This document shows positions 19,800 to 29,147 of a DNA stretch of 64,000 nucleotides, piece by piece; positions within the stretch are counted from its first letter, which is position 1; every line of letters begins with the position of its first letter. This DNA is from Methylovulum sp. Lineage in GTDB: Bacteria; Pseudomonadota; Gammaproteobacteria; Methylococcales; Methylomonadaceae. Both the position numbers and the translations under genes were made by a program. The DNA is taken from the NCBI GenBank assembly GCA_028712695.1, contig JAQTQZ010000019.1:1-64000 (forward strand), given 5' to 3'. The notes under the pieces are model-generated. The model was given only the letters and a program-made list of their open reading frames with translations. It was not told the DNA's origin and searched no databases.

Positions 19800-20582
19800 A
19801 TGCGTAGAGTAATTTTTAATCAAAAAGGCGGGGTGGGCAAATCAACTATCACCTGCAATCTGGCTGCTATCAGTGCCATTGAAGGTAAGCGTACCCTAGT
19901 GATTGATCTGGATATCCAGGGCAACTCTACACAATATTTACTGGGTTCAAAAATCACTGACAGTGACAAGACCATCGCCCATTTTTTTAAAGACTGCTTA
20001 AGTTTGTCGCTGTTCGGCGGGGGCAATACGGGTTCTGGCCTCGAAAATCTTATCCACGAAACCCCTTTCCCTAATTTGTACGTGCTACCCTCCCACCCCG
20101 AACTTGAACCTTTGCAAGGTCGCTTAGAGTCACGTTTTAAAATCTTTAAATTGAAAGAAGCTTTAGAAAAACTACAGGATTTCGACAATATCTACATAGA
20201 CACACCGCCGATTTTAAACTTTTACAGCCAATCTGCACTTATCGCGGCTGAAAAGTGCCTAATCCCTTTTGATTGCGACACTTTCGCCAGAGAAGCCTTA
20301 TATACCTTGATGCAAGCGGTGGCCGAAGTCAAAGCCGACCATAACCAAGGTTTGGAAGTGGAAGGCATTATCGTCAACCAATACCAAAGACAGGCAAATC
20401 TGCCCCGCCAGTTGGTTGACGAATTGATTGCCGAAGGATTACCGGTGCTCGCCGCGATGATTTCGCCTTCGGTAAAAGTCAGGGAATCCCATTCAGTTTC
20501 GCAGCCGTTGGTGCATTATTTGCCTAGCCATAAATTAAGTGACGAGTTTCGAGCCTTGTATGCTGAAATTCATAACAAATAG
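19800..20582 (+). CDS. ParA-family ATPase, no ParB partner
   Basis: This 260-residue P-loop ATPase has the deviant Walker A KGGVGKST near residue 10, LVIDLDIQGNST (A' motif) and YIDTPPIL (Walker B). Such proteins position cargo (plasmids, chemotaxis arrays, storage granules) on the nucleoid or membrane. No ParB, centromere-like repeats or cargo gene is adjacent. It follows ybeL by 45 bases on the same strand and ends before a terminator, so the two may form a transcription unit. AGGAA precedes the ATG. The cargo cannot be inferred. Confidence 0.88.
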   Translation: MRRVIFNQKGGVGKSTITCNLAAISAIEGKRTLVIDLDIQGNSTQYLLGSKITDSDKTIAHFFKDCLSLSLFGGGNTGSGLENLIHETPFPNLYVLPSHPELEPLQGRLESRFKIFKLKEALEKLQDFDNIYIDTPPILNFYSQSALIAAEKCLIPFDCDTFAREALYTLMQAVAEVKADHNQGLEVEGIIVNQYQRQANLPRQLVDELIAEGLPVLAAMISPSVKVRESHSVSQPLVHYLPSHKLSDEFRALYAEIHNK

Positions 20583-20613
20583 CATCATCGCCTATCACAT
20601 CTAAAGTTTTTAA

Positions 20614-20654
20614 GGTTGGCGCTGGACGACCTCACCTTCAGCGCCCTCTTTTTA
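20614..20654 (+). terminator. Intrinsic terminator after parA-like gene
   Basis: GGCGCTG at 20618-20624 pairs with CAGCGCC at 20639-20645 and is followed by CTCTTTTTA. It lies 36 bases past the stop codon on the same strand, a convincing plus-strand terminator. Confidence 0.75.
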
Positions 20655-20741
20655 CCTGTGACTCATTGATCATTTAACTATCAATATAATTCTAGTCACT
20701 AAACTTTCCTCAAGCCAATTATCAAAAGAATTCAATTCTGC

Positions 20742-20769
20742 TTTAACCTCGTAATAGTGCGACTATAAT
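20742..20769 (+). promoter_or_regulatory. Candidate promoter for the secreted repeat protein
   Basis: A perfect -10 hexamer TATAAT lies at 20764-20769, with a weak -35-like TTTAAC at 20742-20747 (16-base spacer). It is about 107 bases before the ATG at 20876, leaving a leader with no structure I can recognise. The rest of the 293-base gap upstream shows only the parA terminator. Confidence 0.45.
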
Positions 20770-20875
20770 TAAAATAGCTTCGGTTTTTGCTGGTCTATTT
20801 TCACTGTAGAAACTGGGCTTTTTTAAAAAAACCATTGGCATCCAGACTTAAGATCAATAAAACCACGAGGTTCTT

Positions 20876-22444
20876 ATGAAGAAAGCAAAACTTAACATCC
20901 CGTTTTCTACGTTGGCATTGGCTATTTCCTTAATCTTTAGCGGCACCGTCCAAGCTGAGTGGATAAACAGTTACGGAACCAAAAGTAGCGAATTCGGTTC
21001 AGTCACGCCCTCTTCGCAAGGCGGCTATTATCTATCAATGCTTAGTTCGCCTTTAGCCCAAACATCCAAACCGACAACCTTGTTTTCACTACTGAATGCA
21101 AATGGCAATCCCTTATGGACAAAAAAAATCACTAGCGGCGCTTATGATAGTTTTTTTCTAAGTGAATTGAGTAACGGTCGCGTGTTGCTACAGGGCTCAA
21201 CCAGCGCAACAGCGACTGGTAATAACGATGCCGTTTGGGCGCTTTATAACGTCAACCGTACGACAGGTGCCCTTTCTCCGGTATTCAGGAGAATCTATAA
21301 AGGCAAGGGAAATGATTTATTATCCATTACTCAGGATAAACAGGGGGGATTATGGGGCACCGGTTCAACCACATCGTTCAGTCAAGACGGCAAAGGGACT
21401 GATATGCTATTGGCTAAGCTCAATGTTAATAACGGCGCACCCATTTGGAGCAAGGCATACCATTACGATTACAACGATTCACTTGCGGCCTTTATCCCTA
21501 AAGGCAATAATTTTATTCTCTTGGCTAATGCCAAAAACTCGGGCGGTGGCAGCCAAAAAATAGTGCTGGGCCAACTGAACAGCTTAGGTGATCCAGTTGT
21601 TGGATCCTTTAAAAAATATGGGGGCACTGGACTCAATACCGCCATAAATATTAAGCCCATTTCCCAAGGAAATTATCTGGTTTATGGCACCAACCAAGTC
21701 TCTATAAAAAATAGCAACACTACGGTTTTTGTAATTAAACTGAACTCAAACTTGGGCTATATTTGGGGCAAAAAATATGTTGGCAATCCTGACCAAGGGC
21801 TCGGGATTAGCGATATCAACGAAAACGCCAATGGCTCCTTTACCTTAACAGGCAATCTGAGGACACCTGTTTATTTCAGTGGATTCCCATTGTATACGGC
21901 ACAACATCCTACGATAATGCAACTTTCATCAACCGGTACCGTAAGTGCAGCTAATAGCTTTGAATACCAAGAAATTGATTCAGGAAATTTCTCCAGAAAT
22001 GCCGATGGTTCTTATCGGCTCGATGGCCAAACGATGGCGTTCAATCTATCCGGTAGCGGCGTAGGCGACATAGATGCGCTCTATGGGCTCTTTAGCGCAA
22101 ATATAACACCTGATTGGATAAAAACACTGGGTGGCCCAAAAGTTGATATTGCCTTTATCTCACCTCAAGCAGGAGGCTACGGATTGTCTGGATCGACGAG
22201 TTCTTGGGGTGCGGGAAATCTTGACGTGTTAGCGGGCAAACTTGATGCCAATGGTGATGTGCCAGGCTGTCCGTATATTAAAGAGGTTTCAATGGTCAAA
22301 ACCACCCCAAAAATTAACGTTAGCAATCTAAACTGGCAACCTCAGGCCGCTGCTTTGGTAAAAAAAGGCGCCATACAAGCCACCAGCGTCGCACTCAAGG
22401 TAAGCAATGCAGCTATTACGGTAAAATCCGTCTGCAAACATTAA
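20876..22444 (+). CDS. Secreted repeat protein, probable beta-propeller
   Basis: The 522-residue precursor has a clear Sec signal (MKKAKLNIPFSTLALAISLI..., cleavage after VQA near residue 27). The rest consists of degenerate repeats of about 50-65 residues. Each contains an xGGY/GxYxLxGxTxS strand (SQGGYYLSML, KQGGLWGTGSTTS, SQGNYLVYGTNQ, NANGSFTLTGNL, NADGSYRLDGQT, QAGGYGLSGSTSSWGAGNLD) followed by a KLNxNG-W element. This pattern resembles secreted propeller-like repeat proteins. A final basic, beta-rich segment of about 60 residues follows two cysteines. GAGG five bases before ATG is a good ribosome site. No enzyme motif seen; function unknown. Confidence 0.78.
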   Translation: MKKAKLNIPFSTLALAISLIFSGTVQAEWINSYGTKSSEFGSVTPSSQGGYYLSMLSSPLAQTSKPTTLFSLLNANGNPLWTKKITSGAYDSFFLSELSNGRVLLQGSTSATATGNNDAVWALYNVNRTTGALSPVFRRIYKGKGNDLLSITQDKQGGLWGTGSTTSFSQDGKGTDMLLAKLNVNNGAPIWSKAYHYDYNDSLAAFIPKGNNFILLANAKNSGGGSQKIVLGQLNSLGDPVVGSFKKYGGTGLNTAINIKPISQGNYLVYGTNQVSIKNSNTTVFVIKLNSNLGYIWGKKYVGNPDQGLGISDINENANGSFTLTGNLRTPVYFSGFPLYTAQHPTIMQLSSTGTVSAANSFEYQEIDSGNFSRNADGSYRLDGQTMAFNLSGSGVGDIDALYGLFSANITPDWIKTLGGPKVDIAFISPQAGGYGLSGSTSSWGAGNLDVLAGKLDANGDVPGCPYIKEVSMVKTTPKINVSNLNWQPQAAALVKKGAIQATSVALKVSNAAITVKSVCKH

Positions 22445-22464
22445 TTATTGGTTTTAACGGCATA

Positions 22465-22502
22465 CCTAGTGGAGTTGCTTTGACACTGGCAACTCCACTA
22501 GG
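22465..22502. terminator. Perfect 14-bp hairpin between convergent genes
   Basis: CCTAGTGGAGTTGC at 22465-22478 pairs perfectly with 22489-22502 around a 10-base loop. It lies between the stop of the secreted protein gene (22444) and the stop of trmL (22530). Neither side has a long U-tract. It may act as a bidirectional terminator. Its GGAGT...ACTCC arms recall the palindrome at 25601-25634. Confidence 0.6.
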
Positions 22503-22529
22503 CGCAAAACAAACCAAGGGCATCTACCG

Positions 22530-23000
22530 CTATTTAACTAAGGCACCTGCAAAATCCAATTGCCGCCAAGCTTCATACAATACAACAGCAACCGTGTTGG
22601 ACAAATTCAGACTACGGCTTTGCGTTTGCATTGGCAGATACAAACAATTATCAGAACCGGTCTCTTCTAACACACACGTTGGCAAGCCTCTCGTTTCCGG
22701 TCCAAACAGTAGGGCATCCTGAGGGTTAAAGCAGGCATCGCTGACGCGGCGCCCACCTTTAGTGGTCAATGCAAGTAGCCGAAGCGGCTTGACATTGGCA
22801 ATAAATTCACCCAACGAATCATGGACTTGTACAGCGACCCATTCATGATAATCCAATCCTGCGCGGCGCAATTTTTTATCGTCCAAAACAAAACCTAACG
22901 GTTTAATTAAGTGCAAGTGCGCTCCAGTATTTGCACATAACCGGATAATATTTCCTGTATTCGCAGGAATTTCTGGCTCGTACAAAACAATATGGAACAT
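22530..23000 (-). CDS. trmL: tRNA (cytidine(34)-2'-O)-methyltransferase
   Basis: TrmL methylates the wobble ribose of tRNA-Leu isoacceptors. The 156-residue SPOUT protein matches the family throughout: FHIVLYEPEIPANTGNIIRLCANTGAHLHLIKPLGF at the start, LLFGPETRGLP in the knot, and LPMQTQSRSLNLSNTVAVVLYEAWRQ at the C-terminus. It starts three bases past the glgP stop on the same strand, so it is very likely co-transcribed with glgP. Confidence 0.95.
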   Translation of the reverse strand: MFHIVLYEPEIPANTGNIIRLCANTGAHLHLIKPLGFVLDDKKLRRAGLDYHEWVAVQVHDSLGEFIANVKPLRLLALTTKGGRRVSDACFNPQDALLFGPETRGLPTCVLEETGSDNCLYLPMQTQSRSLNLSNTVAVVLYEAWRQLDFAGALVK

Positions 23001-23003
23001 AAA

Positions 23004-25511
23004 TCAATTTTTGCTATCAATGTTGACGGGTGTCAGCTTCCATATTTCATTATTGTATTCGCCGATAGTCCTATCAGTGGAAAACTTACCGCTACCCGCA
23101 CAATTTAAAATACTCATTCTAGTCCAGTGCTCTTGATCCTGATAGGCTATTTCCACTTGTCTTTGTGCATTAACGAAACTACCAAAATCAGCTACTGTCA
23201 TCCAAGGATCCTGTGGGCTTTTGATTGAGCTGATAATCGAGTCAAAAATGCCCGGTTCAAATTGGTTAAAATGACCACACTCAAGTAGATTGAGAACCCG
23301 TTGCAAGTCTTCATCCTGATTAATTATCTCGACGGGATTATAATGATGCCTCGTTTCTTCCACTTGTTCTTCGGTTAAACCAAACAGAAAGAAATTTTCA
23401 TCACCGACTTCTTCACGAATCTCGATATTAGCACCATCCAATGTGCCAATTGTCAACGCACCGTTCATCATAAACTTCATATTGCCGGTACCGGATGCTT
23501 CTTTGCCGGCCGTTGAAATCTGCTCCGACAAATCAGCGCCAGGACATATTTTTTCCATTGCCGATACCCGGTAATTAGGTAAGAAAACCAATTTTAACTT
23601 ATCGCCGATATCAGGATCGTGATTGATAACATTAGCGACATTATTGATCAGTTTGATAATACGTTTCGCCATGTAATAACCGGGTGCAGCCTTACCTCCT
23701 ATCAAAACGCAACGATTTGTCCAGTTCTTGGTGTCTCCCCGTTTAATACGGTCATAAAGATGGATGACATGCAAGACATTTAGCAACTGGCGTTTGTATT
23801 CATGGATGCGTTTAACCTGAATATCAAATAAAGCATTGACGTTTAAATCAATGTTCAGCTCCTGCTTTTTATAATTGACAAGTTCTTGTTTGGCACTTTG
23901 CTTAACATCGCGCCAACATTTACGGAATTTTTTATCATCTGCAAACGGCGCTAATTTTTTCAGTAAAGATAAATCGGTCAACCAACCATCGCCAATGGTA
24001 TTGGTAATCAATGCAGCTAATTTAGGATTACAAGAAGCCAGCCAACGACGCGGCGTGACACCATTGGTTTTATTGTTGAATTTTTCCGGCCATAACTCGT
24101 AAAAATCACGGAACAGCCCTTGTTGCAGCAATTTTGAATGCAATTCGGCAACACCGTTAACAGAAAAACTGCCTACAATGGCAAGATAGGCCATCCTAAC
24201 CTGTTGTTCATGACCCTCTTCGATTAACGACATACGTCTCAACCGCTCTTTATCACTAGGCCAATGGGCTGAAACTTCAGCCATAAAATGTGCATTTATT
24301 TCAAAAATTATTTCCATCAGGCGGGGTAATAATTGCTTGAACAAATTGACAGACCAACGTTCTAGCGCTTCAGGCAATAGCGTATGGTTGGTGTAAGCCA
24401 TAGTATTGCGGGTGATGTCCCATGCTTGATTCCAAGGCAATCCGTAAACATCAATAAACAGGCGCATCAATTCCGCAACAGCGATACTAGGATGGGTATC
24501 GTTTAATTGAAAACAGTTTTTCTCAGCAAATTCTGAAAAGTCATGTCCATGCTGATTAACCCAGTGAGTGATCACATCCTGCAAACTGGCAGAGGCCAAT
24601 AGATATTGCTGGCGCAACCGTAGAGTTTTGCCATTTTCGTTAGCATCGTTTGGATACAACACCATGGTGATATTTTCAGCGGTATTTTTTGCTGCGACCG
24701 CTTCCGCATAATCTCCGGCATTAAAATCTTCTAAATCAAACTCTTCCGTAGCCTCTGCTTTCCATAACCGTAAGGTATTAACGGTGCCATTTCGATAACC
24801 CGGTATCGGTGTATCGTAAGGAATAGCAAGGACATCATGCGTGTCTATCCAACAAGTCCTTTCATTACCGTTTTCATCAATATGCCTTTCAGTATGTCCG
24901 CCAAACTTGATTCTATAAGTATGTTCAGGGCGTTCAATTTCCCAGATATTACCGTTACGTAGCCAATGGTCTGGTTTTTCTATTTGCTCGCCATTAACAA
25001 TAGCTTGGCTGAACATGCCATATTCATAGCGTAAACCGTAACCGGTCACTGGCAATTGCAAAGTCGCACAGCTATCAATAAAACAAGCGGCCAGCCGGCC
25101 TAAGCCGCCATTACCAAGCCCCGCATCGGGTTCACTTTCGATTAATTCTTCCAGCTCCAAACCGATGTCGTACATCATTTTTTTCACGGTATCATCAACG
25201 CCCAAATTGAGCATAGCATTGCTGAGCGTCCTGCCCATCAAAAATTCCATCGAAAGGTAATAGGCTCGTTTGCAATCCTGCTTGATGTAAGCGCTGTAGG
25301 TTTTTTTCCAACGTTCTATCAGACGGTCACTAATCGTCAGCGACAAAGCTTCGTAAGCATAATGTGGTGAACGGCAAAATTCATCCCTACCTAACCGATG
25401 ACTGTAATTACGTTTAAAATCGGTTATCAGGTCAGCGACTTCCATACCTAAAGCAGGTAATAAAGTAAGATCACATTTAGGTTTACTTTTTTTAAATTGT
25501 GTATTTGGCAT
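23004..25511 (-). CDS. glgP: Glycogen/starch/alpha-glucan phosphorylase
   Basis: GlgP releases glucose-1-phosphate from glycogen using pyridoxal phosphate. The product (835 residues from ATG 25511) matches the GT35 family. It has YYLSMEFLMGRTLSNAMLNLG, GNGGLGRLAACF and the PLP-lysine region EQISTAGKEASGTGNMKF near the C-terminus. The open frame reaches 25592, but the extra 27 residues lack family similarity. No other glycogen gene is nearby; trmL follows immediately. A 34-bp palindrome lies 90 bases upstream of the start. Confidence 0.96.
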   Translation of the reverse strand: MPNTQFKKSKPKCDLTLLPALGMEVADLITDFKRNYSHRLGRDEFCRSPHYAYEALSLTISDRLIERWKKTYSAYIKQDCKRAYYLSMEFLMGRTLSNAMLNLGVDDTVKKMMYDIGLELEELIESEPDAGLGNGGLGRLAACFIDSCATLQLPVTGYGLRYEYGMFSQAIVNGEQIEKPDHWLRNGNIWEIERPEHTYRIKFGGHTERHIDENGNERTCWIDTHDVLAIPYDTPIPGYRNGTVNTLRLWKAEATEEFDLEDFNAGDYAEAVAAKNTAENITMVLYPNDANENGKTLRLRQQYLLASASLQDVITHWVNQHGHDFSEFAEKNCFQLNDTHPSIAVAELMRLFIDVYGLPWNQAWDITRNTMAYTNHTLLPEALERWSVNLFKQLLPRLMEIIFEINAHFMAEVSAHWPSDKERLRRMSLIEEGHEQQVRMAYLAIVGSFSVNGVAELHSKLLQQGLFRDFYELWPEKFNNKTNGVTPRRWLASCNPKLAALITNTIGDGWLTDLSLLKKLAPFADDKKFRKCWRDVKQSAKQELVNYKKQELNIDLNVNALFDIQVKRIHEYKRQLLNVLHVIHLYDRIKRGDTKNWTNRCVLIGGKAAPGYYMAKRIIKLINNVANVINHDPDIGDKLKLVFLPNYRVSAMEKICPGADLSEQISTAGKEASGTGNMKFMMNGALTIGTLDGANIEIREEVGDENFFLFGLTEEQVEETRHHYNPVEIINQDEDLQRVLNLLECGHFNQFEPGIFDSIISSIKSPQDPWMTVADFGSFVNAQRQVEIAYQDQEHWTRMSILNCAGSGKFSTDRTIGEYNNEIWKLTPVNIDSKN

Positions 25512-25600
25512 GATTTTTCTTAGTAGTAATAATTTTCTAGGCTCAATATGGGTTTCAGGGTCTTTTTGAATGATGGGCACCAAAAGCTTCAAATGTCATT

Positions 25601-25634
25601 TATTGGAGTACAAACCTAGGTTTGTACTCCAATA
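25601..25634. repeat. 34-bp perfect palindrome upstream of glgP
   Basis: The sequence from TATTGGAGTACAAACCT (25601-25617) continues into its exact reverse complement (25618-25634), centred on CCTAGG, with no loop. It lies in the 265-base gap between the flavin reductase stop (25777) and the glgP start. It could be a cruciform, an operator, or a terminator for the flavin reductase gene. No U-tract follows on either strand. A related arm occurs in the 22465-22502 hairpin. Confidence 0.7.
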
Positions 25635-25776
25635 TCAGCAAGTTTATAGGCCAAAATACCCATTTTTCTCCCTTATTTTTAAACTTTGAGGAGGTGGCTT
25701 GAAAAGACCTTAAAACCCATATAGAGCCATTTTCTATTTGTAAATTTATTGCCCTAAATTTTCTGTCCTAAAGTGG

Positions 25777-26262
25777 TTACTCAACATCCAATTGTCGGTA
25801 AGCACCGCGATAATACAAAATAGGCTCGCCTGGGCGGCACACGCAATTATGTACTTCGCCAATAATTATTTGGTGTGTGCCGGCTTTTAATTTATCAACA
25901 ACTTTACATTCAAGTGACATCAGACTGTCAGTTAAGAGCGGTGTGCCTTTACTGCCCGCTTGCCAATCAGTATTTTCAAAGCGTTGCGCCTGACTGCTGC
26001 CTCCTGCAAATTGATTGGAGACATACTGTTGATCTGATGCTAAAACATTGACAGCAAAATAACCGCTCTCATCAATACCTGCACCGGTATCTGCCGCATC
26101 ATTAATGCACACTAATATTTGCGGCGGTTCTACTGAGACACTGGAAAATGCAGTCACCGTCATTCCTTGATTACCAAATTTTTCAGAGTATGTGGTAACG
26201 ACGGTAACGCCGCTTGCCCATAGTTGCAATGCCTTTTTAAAATCATCAACACTGACAGTCAT
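25777..26262 (-). CDS. Flavin reductase family protein
   Basis: The 161-residue protein is a member of the flavin-reductase-like, FMN-binding split-barrel family (PF01613). It has DDFKKALQLWASGVTVVTT, GMTVTAFSSVSVEPPQILVCI and HQIIIGEVHNCVCRPGEPILYYRGAYRQL. Such proteins reduce FMN/FAD with NAD(P)H, often for a partner monooxygenase. No monooxygenase is adjacent, so the partner is unknown. It is monocistronic on the minus strand. Confidence 0.88.
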   Translation of the reverse strand: MTVSVDDFKKALQLWASGVTVVTTYSEKFGNQGMTVTAFSSVSVEPPQILVCINDAADTGAGIDESGYFAVNVLASDQQYVSNQFAGGSSQAQRFENTDWQAGSKGTPLLTDSLMSLECKVVDKLKAGTHQIIIGEVHNCVCRPGEPILYYRGAYRQLDVE

Positions 26263-26409
26263 TTAGTTTTCCAGTTGCTTGTTAAATTTGAGTATTTTTC
26301 AATTATATTGCCAAAGTTAGGCATAAAAGTAACAGTATAACATGAGTGATTTGGTTAGATAGGACACGCCCGCATTAAAACAAGCCTCAATAGTATTGAT
26401 AGTATAATT

Positions 26410-26441
26410 AAAAAAGGCCGGGGCGTTTCCACTCCAGCCTT
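26410..26441 (-). terminator. Intrinsic terminator of the small periplasmic protein gene
   Basis: On the minus strand AAGGCTGGAG and CCCCGGCCTT form an imperfect stem (one mismatch, one wobble), followed by TTTTTTAATTATAC. It lies about 45 bases downstream of the stop at 26488. Confidence 0.72.
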
Positions 26442-26487
26442 CTAAAAATTCATTTTATCTATGTTGTTATTTGCAATGCAGGAAATC

Positions 26488-26808
26488 CTAGGGGGTTGTC
26501 GTTTTTGTACCGCGCTGGGCTTTTTTCTCAGCCCGTTGGGCTTTTAATTTTGTCTCAAGCGCACTGCTCTGTTGCTTAGCGGCCTCTTGGCAACTTTTTA
26601 TACCCGCCGCATCTTGGCTAGCCTGTACACAAGACAAATGAGTTTGTACTATTTGTAATCTTTCTTGCAAGCCCGCTATTTGTTGGTCTTTAGAAGATTG
26701 GAACGCCGCAGGATCAGCGGTAGCCATCGCTGCCGAGGAAGTAAGCATTCCTACTGTAAAAATAATAGAAATGAAAAAAGATTGGGTAACGCGCATAGAT
26801 AGTGCCAC
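26488..26808 (-). CDS. Small exported protein of unknown function
   Basis: This 106-residue protein (102 if it starts at the second ATG, 26796) has a signal peptide with predicted cleavage after AAMA, near residue 30. The mature part is short, alanine/glutamine-rich and helical, with two cysteines (LSCVQA and KSCQEA) that may form a disulfide. It ends in a basic tail (KKAQRGTKTTTP). It has its own terminator. Family not recognised. Confidence 0.68.
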   Translation of the reverse strand: MALSMRVTQSFFISIIFTVGMLTSSAAMATADPAAFQSSKDQQIAGLQERLQIVQTHLSCVQASQDAAGIKSCQEAAKQQSSALETKLKAQRAEKKAQRGTKTTTP

Positions 26809-26993
26809 CTAATAAGTTCTTAAAGAGGATTTACACAAGAAATCACCGGTAAAAATGGATCGCAGTAAACGCAACGGCGTCATTTTTACCTTTCAAAATC
26901 TACTCTGCATCCAATTAATTGTCAAAATTTATATTTTCTCTAATCAACAAGGATATTTAGCCATCGACTATGCCCGTTATGACTTAATGGCAA

Positions 26994-28283
26994 TTATAAA
27001 TTGTCTATCAACACATCAGCGAATTCACTGCACTTAACTTCTATTGCCTCGGTCATTAAACGAGCAAAATCATAAGTGACGTGCTGGCTAGCAATTGCTT
27101 TATTCATTGCGTTAATAATGGCGTCAGCAGCTTCTGACCACCCCATATAACGCAGCATCATTTCACCGGACAGGATTAATGAGCCGGGATTGACTTTATC
27201 TAAATTTGCATATTTAGGAGCCGTGCCATGTGTCGCTTCAAAAACTGCCGTGCCGGTTTGATAATTGATATTGCCACCGGGCGCAATGCCTATGCCACCC
27301 ACTTGTGCCGCTAACGCATCGGATAAATAATCGCCATTCAGGTTTAACGTGGCAATCACGTCAAAATCCTCAGGGCGGGTCAGCACTTGTTGCAAAGCAA
27401 TGTCAGCAATAGCGTCTTTAATTAAAATACGTCCGCCCGCTAACGCATCGGCCTGTTCTTCATTTGCCGCCGCCTCACCCGACTCGGCACGGGTTTTCTC
27501 CCATTGCGGCCAAGTATAAGTTTGTTCAGGATAATCTCGCTCTGCCAACTGATAGGCCCAGTTTCTAAAAGCGCCTTCAGTAAATTTCATGATATTGCCT
27601 TTATGCACTATCGTTACACTTTTACGCTGGTTGGCAATTGCATACTCAATAGCCGAACGCATCAAGCGCTCCGTGCCTTCCTGTGACACTGGCTTGATAC
27701 CTATCCCAGACGTTTCAGGAAAACGGATTTTGCTGAATTGCTCAGGAAAGTTTTCCTCTAATAAACGCATGAAACGTTTGTTCTCTTCACTGCCTTGCGT
27801 AAATTCCAAGCCTGCATAAATGTCTTCCGTATTTTCCCTAAAAATAACCATATCAACAGATTCTGGATGCTTGACGGGTGATGGCACACCTTGGAACCAT
27901 CTAACCGGGCGTAAACAGACATACATATCCAGCAGTTGCCGTAACGCCACATTTAATGAACGGATACCGCCGCCAATCGGCGTTGTCAAAGGCCCTTTAA
28001 TAGAGACAAGATAATCCCTACATGCTTGAACAGTGGCATCAGGCAACCATGTGTCAAACAGATTATTTGCCTTTTCACCGGCATACACTTCTTGCCAGTG
28101 GATCTTCCGTTGCCCCGCATAACTTTTAGCAACTGCAGCATCTAAAACCCGTACCGTGGCACGCCAAATATCAGGCCCCGTGCCATCACCTTCTATATAA
28201 GGAATAATTGGATCGTTAGGTACGACAAGTTTGCCATTTTGCATGGTGATGGCACTGCCGCTGGTAAGTTCTAAGCTGGACAT
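26994..28283 (-). CDS. icd: NADP-dependent isocitrate dehydrogenase
   Basis: Icd oxidatively decarboxylates isocitrate to 2-oxoglutarate. The 429-residue product matches the homodimeric E. coli type: [45 protein letters not shown] (containing the substrate-binding, phosphorylatable serine), ENTEDIYAG, and [19 protein letters not shown] for NADP binding. It is monocistronic. The upstream gap of about 120 bases holds no gene. Confidence 0.97.
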   Translation of the reverse strand: MSSLELTSGSAITMQNGKLVVPNDPIIPYIEGDGTGPDIWRATVRVLDAAVAKSYAGQRKIHWQEVYAGEKANNLFDTWLPDATVQACRDYLVSIKGPLTTPIGGGIRSLNVALRQLLDMYVCLRPVRWFQGVPSPVKHPESVDMVIFRENTEDIYAGLEFTQGSEENKRFMRLLEENFPEQFSKIRFPETSGIGIKPVSQEGTERLMRSAIEYAIANQRKSVTIVHKGNIMKFTEGAFRNWAYQLAERDYPEQTYTWPQWEKTRAESGEAAANEEQADALAGGRILIKDAIADIALQQVLTRPEDFDVIATLNLNGDYLSDALAAQVGGIGIAPGGNINYQTGTAVFEATHGTAPKYANLDKVNPGSLILSGEMMLRYMGWSEAADAIINAMNKAIASQHVTYDFARLMTEAIEVKCSEFADVLIDNL

Positions 28284-28400
28284 AACAAGACCTCTAACAG
28301 AATGGATTCAAGTTTAAATATACGCCACTTTTTATGAAAGCACACTTCACGTCTATGCAAAACGCAGTTAGCAACATTGAGGATTAGGCGGGTGATGTTA

Positions 28401-29147
28401 TCAGCCTACCACGCGGGGTATTTGTTTAAAGAAGGATTCCAAGTAAATGCGGCCAAATTCACCATTCATGTGTAAATTATCTTTGTCAGCGTAAGGTTTA
28501 TTGGCTGACCCATCACCTACATCCATACCAATGGCACCCGATTTATACTCCGTTTTGGTATAAATATTTTCAATAAGCGTTTCTTCCGGCTGCGCCAGTA
28601 GAGTCGCTTTATCAGCAATAAGGATACGGTTTACGCAGCTAACAAATTCAGAATAATTTATTTTTTTACCCAAAAATGGATTCTTGCTGTACGCCGTCAA
28701 AGGGTTATGTCCGATATAAACGGGCATATCAGATAAGCTGCGCACCTTTTTTAAGGTTTGCATTGATAGTGTGTCACTTAACGTGTCAAGGATAGAGTGC
28801 TCATAAACGGCTTTGGAAAAATAATGGCTAGTCCTGTCGAACTCCAATTTATACGGAAACGAAAATTTAAGGCCATAAATCAGACAAACATCAAAAGCAG
28901 ATAGATTGATCGTTTCAAATCCCCCTGAAGTTTGCGTTATCGATTTCTTTAAATAGGGCGTTGTTGGAATCAAAACACCTTTTTCTATACTCAAATACCT
29001 CATTCTGTCAGCACGCGCGGCAAAAAAAGTTATGTTAATTTTCGCATAATCAGGTTTTATCAAATCCCAGCCAAACTTTAAGCTACCGACATGGCTGTTG
29101 CCCAGTACACAGATATTTAATGCCTTATCATCCGTTAAGCCGTTCAT
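28401..29147 (-). CDS. SGNH-hydrolase-like protein
   Basis: The 248-residue protein has no signal peptide. Near the N-terminus it has NICVLGNSHVGSLKFGWD, where GNSH resembles block I of SGNH/GDSL hydrolases. Near the C-terminus it has DKDNLHMN, matching the DxxH catalytic pair. The middle is divergent. SGNH enzymes commonly add or remove acyl groups on glycans. Its ATG overlaps the stop of the GSCFA gene by four bases (ATGA), so the two are translationally coupled. The assignment rests on the two motifs and the partner. Confidence 0.62.
   Translation of the reverse strand: MNGLTDDKALNICVLGNSHVGSLKFGWDLIKPDYAKINITFFAARADRMRYLSIEKGVLIPTTPYLKKSITQTSGGFETINLSAFDVCLIYGLKFSFPYKLEFDRTSHYFSKAVYEHSILDTLSDTLSMQTLKKVRSLSDMPVYIGHNPLTAYSKNPFLGKKINYSEFVSCVNRILIADKATLLAQPEETLIENIYTKTEYKSGAIGMDVGDGSANKPYADKDNLHMNGEFGRIYLESFFKQIPRVVG

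Noticed and set aside
22480-22722. Plus-strand open frame antisense to trmL
   Set aside because: It is a shadow of trmL, overlaps the hairpin and has no family features.
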